From: Uloborus plumipes
Taxonomy: Eukaryota > Arthropoda > Arachnida > Araneae > Uloboridae
Length of the DNA: 64,000 nucleotides
NCBI GenBank assembly: GCA_038373865.1
Contig: JAXGGA010001626.1
Location: forward strand, 62,001-126,000
Direction: 5' to 3'
Below the pieces are notes generated by a model that saw only the letters and a list, made by a program, of their open reading frames with translations, was not told where the DNA came from and made no database searches. The stretch's first letter is position 1; every line of letters starts with the position of its first letter. This document shows, piece by piece, positions 39,201 to 48,200 of this stretch. A program made the translations under genes and the position numbers.

Positions 39201-42200
39201 GGGGGTTGACCCTACGACCCACCCACTGAATACCCATTTGTTTGGGCATAACTATAAATTTTCAAACTTTGGCTCCCCTATTTTTACAATAAGACTTACC
39301 GTTTAAGAGATATTAAGGAAAAATCGATTTTGACATTTGACCTTGAATAAAATATTTAGCTCCACCGGGATCCATGGCGACTTTTGACACTTCACTTATA
39401 ATGATGTCTTTAGCAATACTTATGTTAATTGCATTGTTAAAGTACCAAATTCGAGTAAAAATAAGGGGTCTGAGGGGAATTTTTCGAAATTTATCTCCCC
39501 AAATGCCGTTTTTAGCTATTTTTGGTAGCTTTAGAGGGGGAGGATATGACCCCCCATGACCCATATTCGGAATCCCCATTTATTTGTACACAATTGTATA
39601 CTTTTCAAACTTTGTAACCTCTATTTTGTCGCTTCCAATTACCGTTTAAGAGATATATATGAAAAATCGATTTTTTGACCTTTGACCTTGAATAAAATTT
39701 TTAGCTCCACCGGGATTCATGAGGACTTTTGAGATTTCACTTATAATGATGTCCTTAAGGTCTGTACCAATTTTCAGCTCTATGCGAATTTTTCCGAACT
39801 TTCGCGTTTTTTTCGTCTATTTTGACCGGGCTGTTAGTCCCTTAATACTTTTTATTGAAACTATACTGCATATTTCATATTAAGTCTAGGTATTCTAAAG
39901 TTTCGTATTGAGTTTCATTCGTTTCATAATTTTCTATTATGTCATTATTTCCCATGTTTGTCTGGTTGGTAAAATAAACGTGTTGTGACTGTGTTATATT
40001 TTAATGTATTCCAAAAAGATCCACTGTGGGCTTCAGAGACTAAAACCCAATTTATACATTGGGCTCATTACTAAGTAGTCCTTAATTTTATGTATTAGTC
40101 AAGTGTGTTTTTTTTTCATATAAGGCATTACATATGGGCGTGTTTTGCTATGAATACAGTTTATATAGTTTAGTTTAAGTGAGTTAGCTTTTAATATCTG
40201 TAACGTGTCAGCCGCGCTTGACTCCCTAGTGTACCGTTATCCTCTTTCTCTCCCAAAAAAGTATGAACAAAAGATGAGCGCTTGAAAGACAACCCACACC
40301 CGAGTCTGTGGTAGAGTGTCGAAATTTAGAGTGAAATTATTTTAAGTTTTTTCAATATTTTTGTTGCGTTAATGCAATTACTTAAAAAATAAACAAATGT
40401 GACAGGTTTGACTGTAAAAGATAATTAAAAAATGTTGAAACGCACAAATTTGCAAAACAAAAATTGCAGACGCTTGTTTCGGAGTTAAAGGTAACTCTAT
40501 ATGTAGTGTAAGATATCTAAGCTGATGGAAATTATCATTGATTTGAATAGGTTTAAAATATTTTCGATTTGTAGTTTTTCTTTTTCCATGTAAAAATTTA
40601 AAATTCCAGTATTTTTAATGCATGAGGAATTGTTCCAGCTCTGAACTAGAGATATAGTAGTTGCAGTTTTCAGTGCTTTGAGGCATATACCGCGTGTTCG
40701 GTTTCAAAATATGGTATTTTGAGTTAGAAATGCTTCAAAAAAGGAGAAGTTTAAAAAGGTAACAATAAAAAAACATTTTTTTTCCTTATAAGACAGCAGC
40801 TTTGAATGTGCAAAATATTTTATTGCTCTTATTCAAGTTAAAATTAGCCGCCAGCTGGTTTTATTCTTCGAAAGTTGAGAGTAACATGTGGAATAACAAT
40901 GGGAATAGCATGTAACTTTACTTCAAACGTCTAGTTTTATTCTTTTAAAAGATAAAATGATAAATGAATCTTAAATTTACATTAATTGTTTTAAGTATTT
41001 AGTTTTGAACATAAAGGTGAATATTTGATGTTAAAGTAACATTTTTATGATGCAAAGAAAAAAAAATGTAAACTCAATACTACTTTTAAAATGTGAAAAT
41101 GAAGATTGTCAATTCTATGTCATTTTGAAAATATTGTTAGGGAAAATTTAATGTTGTTAGGATTTTGTGATAGACGGATTTTACTGAGAAGAACTGGAAA
41201 AGACCCCTTTTTTTTTTATTTATCTCACATTAAATCAGGTATTGATTACTTCTAGGAGATAAAGGGGGACATTTCCATTCGACGTGACACGTGTCCTTAA
41301 CAAAGAAGCTCTGAATCATGACACACACAGCCTAGAACCAAACTGAACAAAAAAGTTTACCACCCGTATAGCAGTTTTCTCCGCATCGCGGCATCAGACA
41401 AAGAAGGGATTTCGTGCTTTCATGCAGTGGTTGGAAAAACTACATTTCTTTTGTAGCGAACTACAACTACAACTACTTCGTAATAAATGTAGTTAACTAC
41501 AACTACAACTACTTCGTAATAAATGTAGTTAACTACAACTACAACTACTTTTTTTTAAATGTAGCCACTACAAACTACTTTTGAATTGTAGTCGCTACTT
41601 CGCTACTTTTAAAAAAATACATAAATAAAAAGCATACACCGTTTGAGGATTGGCCGAAAAAATTCGAAAAGTGGTTTAGATTAAAAAATTAATTTATTTG
41701 AACATGGAATATTATTAGGAATTGTCTATTATTTTGTTTCAATTTTTACGAATATTCGCCACAAGAAGGGATTCAAAAATTGAAAAATTGAAAGAATTTC
41801 ACCTTCATTTTTTTTTTTTTTTTTTTTTACTTTCTTGACAAGGAATTTTTAGGAACATGAAAATAATTTAAAGGAATTTTAAAATTATGATGCCAAATAA
41901 ACCAATGACATCAAACAGAGTAGAATGTATTTCGTCAAAATGATGTATTCTAGGATCAGCTCATGTTTTTGTGATTCTTATTTCTCATTGCGTCCACTGC
42001 TTTACTCGTAGAAGATTTGCATTAGTCTGAGTCAATTAAACCTTGTTTTTTTTCCTTGGTTCTCTTTTTTTTTTTCATTTTTTCATTAAATTTAAAAGTA
42101 GTTTCCAGAAATCGATACAAACTACTATCTTTTTGTATCGCGCTACTCACTACTCTACTTTTTTTAAAAAGTAGTGCTCTACACTACAAACTACTAAAAA

Positions 42201-45200
42201 ATGTAGCTACTACAGTAGTTCCGCTACTTGTAGCGCGCTACTTCCGACCACTGCTTTCATGCTATAAACCCCAGCGTTAGGTTCAAGGTTTCAGTTTCCT
42301 TATCCCATACTTATGACACGCAAAAGCTCTATTTAACAGTAACTTGTTATTTTTCCTCTCGACAGATAAGGCACAATAAGGCCACCAACTGCGGCTTCAA
42401 CCGCAGTTCATAGTATAGCATTAGTAGTGAGTAGTTGACGACATTAATAGTAAATGGTAATTGTAGCAAAGAAAATGTTATTATTTTTGCTACTGTGTAT
42501 TTGAGCTGAAAGATACTTCACATTTTTTAAGAGAGAGCACATGATGCTTATTCATTATTTCAGCATTAAATTACATTTTAATCTGCATATCACTATAATA
42601 CAGAAAATAACTGGGCTTGGACTAAATATATATTAAAAAAAAAGAAAAGGAAGAAATCGTCGGAATAACATTTGCCGTACTTGGAACCTGAGATTATCTT
42701 ACAAAGCGGAACAATACATGATGAGTAATAGGCTAAATATAAAATGAAAAAAAAATCCGGGTGCAGCCATTGTTTTGCGGAAAGTTTAAAACTACAATCG
42801 CCGAAACAGGAAAGCAATGAATCATTATTTTCCCCCGAATTTTTAAAGGTCACAACCAATGATGGATTTTGACAATAATATTTCTTTTTGTTTGAAAAAA
42901 CTTTCAAAATCGGTTTTCGATGGTAAGCCACCAACATTGTTGGACAATCGTACTTTGAAAATAACTTACTAACTTTAGGACTTTTTTACTGCAATTTGCT
43001 TTTTTTTTCTTATTATTTTTTAATTTTGCTTATTTACTTATTTTTCCTTTAACTACTATTATTTTATGTTTAATTGTATTTATTTTACTGTATTAAACTT
43101 TTTATAAGTTTATTTTATTTCTGTTTGCAATATTATAAGAAATGTATATATTTACATGCGTTTTCCTCTTAATGTGATTAAAATCGTTGCTTAAATATGT
43201 TGCTCACAAAAAACAATATCCTCGCTCTGCACTTTTTCAAAGCATATTTATTTCATGGCAAAATGTCTGCATTTTGTAAATTCTTAAGTTTTCTTGAAAA
43301 TCCTCAAAAAATATATTTTAATTTAAGTAGCTTTTATCGTGCCAAAACGACAATATTTGTTCAGTTACAGTAAGCTCTTAATCCCTAATGAATCCGTTCC
43401 CTATGAAATCGGAATCCACATAGTCCGGACAGTCATTTATATTTACGTACTGCATAAATGAAAGACGAGTTGGAGCAGTAAAGTAGGCCGTAATTTTTTT
43501 CTTTTCTTTTTTTTTTTTTTTTTTTGTATTTTTTTGATTGTCTCTAATGCAGTTTTAAATTTTTAACCGACTTCAAAAAAGACGGAGGTTCTCAATTCAA
43601 AGCGTAAGTTTTTGTTCGTACATTACATCTGATCTACTGAACCGATTTGGACGATATTTTTTTTAATTGATAGGAGATGGTGTAACTTTAGGTACCATGT
43701 ACTCATATGACGATATTTGTTTACTAGAAAATAAAGTTATGATCGAAAAACTAAAATTTCATGTTATTTAAAACAATATGTGCTATCATGAATCCTTACT
43801 TCAATGAACGATCCGATGGTCAAGTGGTTAAACGTGTCAGGTTGAAGTTCCTGATAGAATGAGATCGAGTCCAGGTCTGCAAGGATTTTTTTGAACAGCT
43901 GCATGGTTTTTTAACTATATTGTTATTATTTTAAGTGCATTTACACTAAAATGAATGAAATAAAATATTTTTGAAAAAAAAATAGAACCGACTTCAGTTG
44001 GAAATGGCTCTAAAAAGGAAAAAATATTTTTTTTTCCTTGAACCCCATCAAATTTACTTTTAAACATGAGTTTTGAAGTCGGCGCAAAAACAATGTATAG
44101 AATCATACGCAACTACAATTCTACTATAAATATAAATTTTAATAGATACATTTCATTGATTACCACACATTCGTGTAATGGTACAAATATTTTGCTTTTA
44201 ATTTTCAATGGTTTCTGTAAAAAATGTTGGCAAAAATATGTTTTTTTTTTTTTTTTGTCGTGTGCCAGCTAGGCTGGTAATTTGGGGTGCGCTGCTTCAC
44301 TTTTGCAACTGTACCGTCATTTGGTGTGAAGTCCGACTTCCACAGTACACGCATGCCATAGGTACCCGTTTTATAAGGTAGGCAACCTTTCACACAACAA
44401 CACATTCACACAAAGAAATGACAAGGACAGGAGAGAGAAAGCACATCCATGCCCAAGCCGGGACTCGAACCCGGAGCCACACCATCCATGGCAGACTACT
44501 CTGACCACTAGACAAGGTGGTTGGCGCAAAATATGGTTAAATATCATTTTACCTATCGTTTTTGCGCCGACTTCAAAACTTATGTTTAAAAGTAGTTTCG
44601 ATAGTGTTCAAAGAAAAAAATATTTTTTACTTTTTAGAGCAATTTCCAACTGAAGTCGGTTCTATTTTTTTTCTCCAAAAATATTTTTCTCTTTTGAATT
44701 CAAAGTACAACTTTTATTATGAGCAGTAGTATGCTTATGTAGGGTTGACCTATCAGTGAATGAACAATCTTTTCTTGAATGAAATGGCGGTAGTCACTTC
44801 TATACATTTTGAGAAAGAAAACTACTAGTGAGTTCTGTACTTTTTCATTTTTACTCACCAAAATATTTTATGTAGAACCTTTCACTTCCTCTCAAATTTT
44901 CTAAGATAATTACGAGTATGAACTAAAATATTTTTACTGCCATGTGTCAAATGCACCAATTTTTAATGATGCGATGACTTCTTGAAAGTGAAATTGCTCT
45001 TAAGTGTTCATTCACTCGTCTTTCTACCGTACTTTGGCTCAATTTATACCATATTTGGTTTAACCTTCTTCCATTCGGGCGACCTGGATCCCCTATCAGA
45101 CCGGATTAATAAGGTTCAACTGTATGATTTTACCCTACTAAAATCTTTGAATCAAGTTAAACGATTTTTTAGCACTTTATTTTACTTGTTCTTACAATTT

Positions 45201-48200
45201 ATAATGTAGAGAGAATGTTGCAATGAATACACTGTTAAAACTATAGGCTGCATGTGGCACCTTTAAAGGTGAAAAGGTGTAGCACCAACTGCACCCCTGA
45301 AGAGTGCCACTTGACTCCATATGGCACCCTTGAAGATATTAGGCTCCCTATGGCACCTCTAGCAGCTAGGGAGCCATCCCTAGCAGCATCATCTCATCGG
45401 CCGATGATCGGCCATTCCTCGAAACCCGATGAAATTATCATCGGCCGATGATCGGCCATTCATCAAAACCCGATGAAATTCTCATCGGCCGATGATCGGC
45501 CATTCATCAAAACCCGATGAAATTATCATCGACCGATGATCCAGCATGTCTCATCGACCAAACAGAATCCGAGCAGCAAAATCCGATGAGTTTTGCTCGA
45601 AATACGATGAGATTTGGAGCAATTTACGAGCAGAACAGTCCCTTGTCGATGAATTTCATCGGGAAACTTGATCGGAAGGATATCGTTTTCCGATGAAAAG
45701 TAGCTCATCAAAAACCGTGCTCGGATGCTGATCGGAACGATGTCATCGTGCGTTACGAGACGGGTTCAGTTTACGAGGAGTTTGATGATCGGCCGAGCAA
45801 AATCCAATGAGTTGATGCTACCTAGGATAAGGTACCCATAGAGTGCCACTTGTATCCATTGGCACCTTCAAGGGAGATACATGGAATTAAGTGGCACCCT
45901 TAAAGGTGCCACATGCAACCTGTAGTTTTAACAGTGCAGCATGCGAAGAAAAATAAATAATTTTCGATGAGCATGGTTTTTGTAACTTAAGCTCAGAACA
46001 TAATTACCAGTACTTTTAATAATTTACATCCATTAAAGCAATTCACAGCCTGTGTAAATGTTGAACTTTTTTTTTCTTCCAGACGGACACTCCTTGTTGT
46101 CAGTATCTAGTTTGGGACCCAACTCAAGCTATTTTGACATGGCAGTCGTCATACCCGTGACTTTTTCATTGTTGACTATCGGGATTGTTTTAATTGTGGC
46201 ATGTGTCTGTGTGAAGAAGATCCGCAGCCGACATAATCTGGAAAGAGGTGAGCAACATGAAGTTCATATAATTATATTTTCGTTGACATTATGTACTATA
46301 TATTTTCTTTTTTTTAATAGCTTCGAATTCTGTTAAAGCTCTTGTTATCAAAATTAACGATCCTGAAATTTTCTTTTCTATTTTTTAATGAACATCATAT
46401 TTAGGATTGTTCCATCGCAAACCTTTTCCAAATGAATTCGGAACGCACTGATAAAAAAAAAGTATGAACGTAAATTCAAAATTTATTCATAAAATTTGGT
46501 TGAAGACATAAGAAAGTTTCAAGTAATATGCACCCATATCTATCAAATTTCGTTGAAAATAAGAACATAATATTCTAATGCTGCTCCAGAGATGTGTATT
46601 TGAGGTCTATATCAAATTAAATTGCTGCCAAGTATCTAGAATGATTTACTATTACATTATGATACAAACTGTGAGTGAAAGCTTTCTCTTTAATCTTAGC
46701 ATCAAATAAAGCCATGTTCAACAAAACACTCATTTTTAAAAATTAGGAAACGAACATTTATATTAATTAGCTCTTGAGCTTTTCTGTAAAAGTTAACAGC
46801 TACTGTACACTAATGCGCAATGCCCTGTATCAAAGAGCAGAAAAATAATACTTATGTTAGCCTGACTTATAGGAAGCTCACAGGATTTGCTTTAATAATA
46901 TCACTTCAAGAAATGAAGTACACTCTAAGATCTCGGGAGTATAGCCCGAGCAGGCTGTCCGTCACTTAGCAACTTGAACTCGAGCTATCTCGTGGATAAT
47001 ATTTTTTTAGAGGCATTGAGAAAATACTATGAAATTGAAAGTATTTAATTTAGTCATTTATTTCTTATCGTTCTTTTAAATTACTTAAGCATTTCTGAAA
47101 ATTGTTTTAACAAATTATTTTCAAAGAAACTATTTATTGAGAAAATTTAAAACTTGTGCCCAAATGGTGGTACAACCTTTTCAAATTTTGCTTCACATTG
47201 AATTTAAGCATTTATCTGTTCTGTGATGTAAAACATAAAACTAATGTTTTTCCTCTAATTTAACAAAATGTCTAATTCGAAAATTTCCTTCAATTGCATT
47301 GAAAAATATTTAACTCTGTGTTTTGCATTGAAAAAATACATACATTACATGAATCGAAATCGATCTCAAAGAAAACCTCTTGTTGTGTATCATTAATCAA
47401 TAATCCAACCAATGTGATATTTTATGCTTCATTTTCAGCACTTGCAGCAGAGAAGCATTTAGCTATGGTTGGCACTCTGCAACGCTACGTGGACATTGAC
47501 AAGACGCGATCTCTGATGGATCCAAACAGGGCGGGACTCTATCCACTGCCCTATGAAACGATCCAGATGATGTCTGAAGATCAAGACATCGTCAAAGGGC
47601 AACAGGAGCTAAGAGCCTTCATTAACAAGGTAAGAGATAACGTAGAGCATTCAGCATTCGCTATTGTACAAGCCATTTTGGAATTGAAGTCATACTCACG
47701 CAAGGAACATACTTTTTAAAGACAGACAGACGTGTTTTTTTGCATGTATGGGTCATTCCATGTCAAGTGATCCAACTTTTTTACCTTGCATTTTTGTATT
47801 TCTTTCTAATTTGGCTCATCAATTGTACTCCTTGAGGTAATCAAAAGCCTCAATTTTTAAATTTTTATTTCTATTATTTTTTTATTTATGAGACTTTGAA
47901 CTTTGGAAAAACCCTCGTTTTTTCATGGATGCTTGAACATAAAAGGGACCATAACTCGGCACCAAATATAGATAGAACGATTTGGTAAATGACATTTTAA
48001 AATAAGTCAGTTGCCGCTTAATCTGATATGCAACATGACTAATTTGATAAAAATTTTATTTCTTAAAAAATGAAATTTAAATTTCAAATTTAAATTTCTC
48101 AAAAAAAAATATAATGAATTTTTTTCAAAAAATTCTCAAAAATTCTTATGTATTTTACCTTTGTTTGTACAAATTTTTAGGTTGGGATCTCAATGGGATC

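Larger units (their letters stand above)
43366..45124. mobile_element. possible pogo/Tigger-like TIR remnant with nested insertions
   Basis: TACAGTAAGCTCTTAATCC at 43366 and the mirror TTAATAAGGTTCAACTGTA ending at 45124 are diverged inverted ends. A second shared word, AAAGACGAGT, lies about 95 to 105 bp inside each end. TACAGT with an AATCCG block resembles pogo-like termini. The interior holds an ACCGACTTC foldback and a SINE, so it has been invaded repeatedly. Divergence makes the pairing uncertain. Confidence 0.4.

Noticed and set aside
39313..39579. Open frames on both strands with Gly/Pro runs
   Set aside because: They fall in the repeated right-end units of the 3.86-kb TIR element.
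42593..42937. 114-codon minus-strand open frame
   Set aside because: Composition is low-complexity Phe/Lys and Ser-rich, with no recognisable motif or neighbouring exon.
44205..44405. Minus-strand open frame of 66 codons
   Set aside because: It lies inside the tRNA-derived SINE and its A tail.
44440..44519. Functional tRNA gene
   Set aside because: The B box is perfect, but stems do not close well and the segment continues into a SINE body with an A tail and target repeats.
45254..45711. Open frames on both strands
   Set aside because: They are translations of the nested MITE palindromes.
32542..46082. Missing Ig10 or additional FN3 exons in the long intron
   Set aside because: No frame with an Ig cysteine/tryptophan pattern or FN3 tryptophan/tyrosine pattern with splice sites was found; the space is taken by mobile elements.
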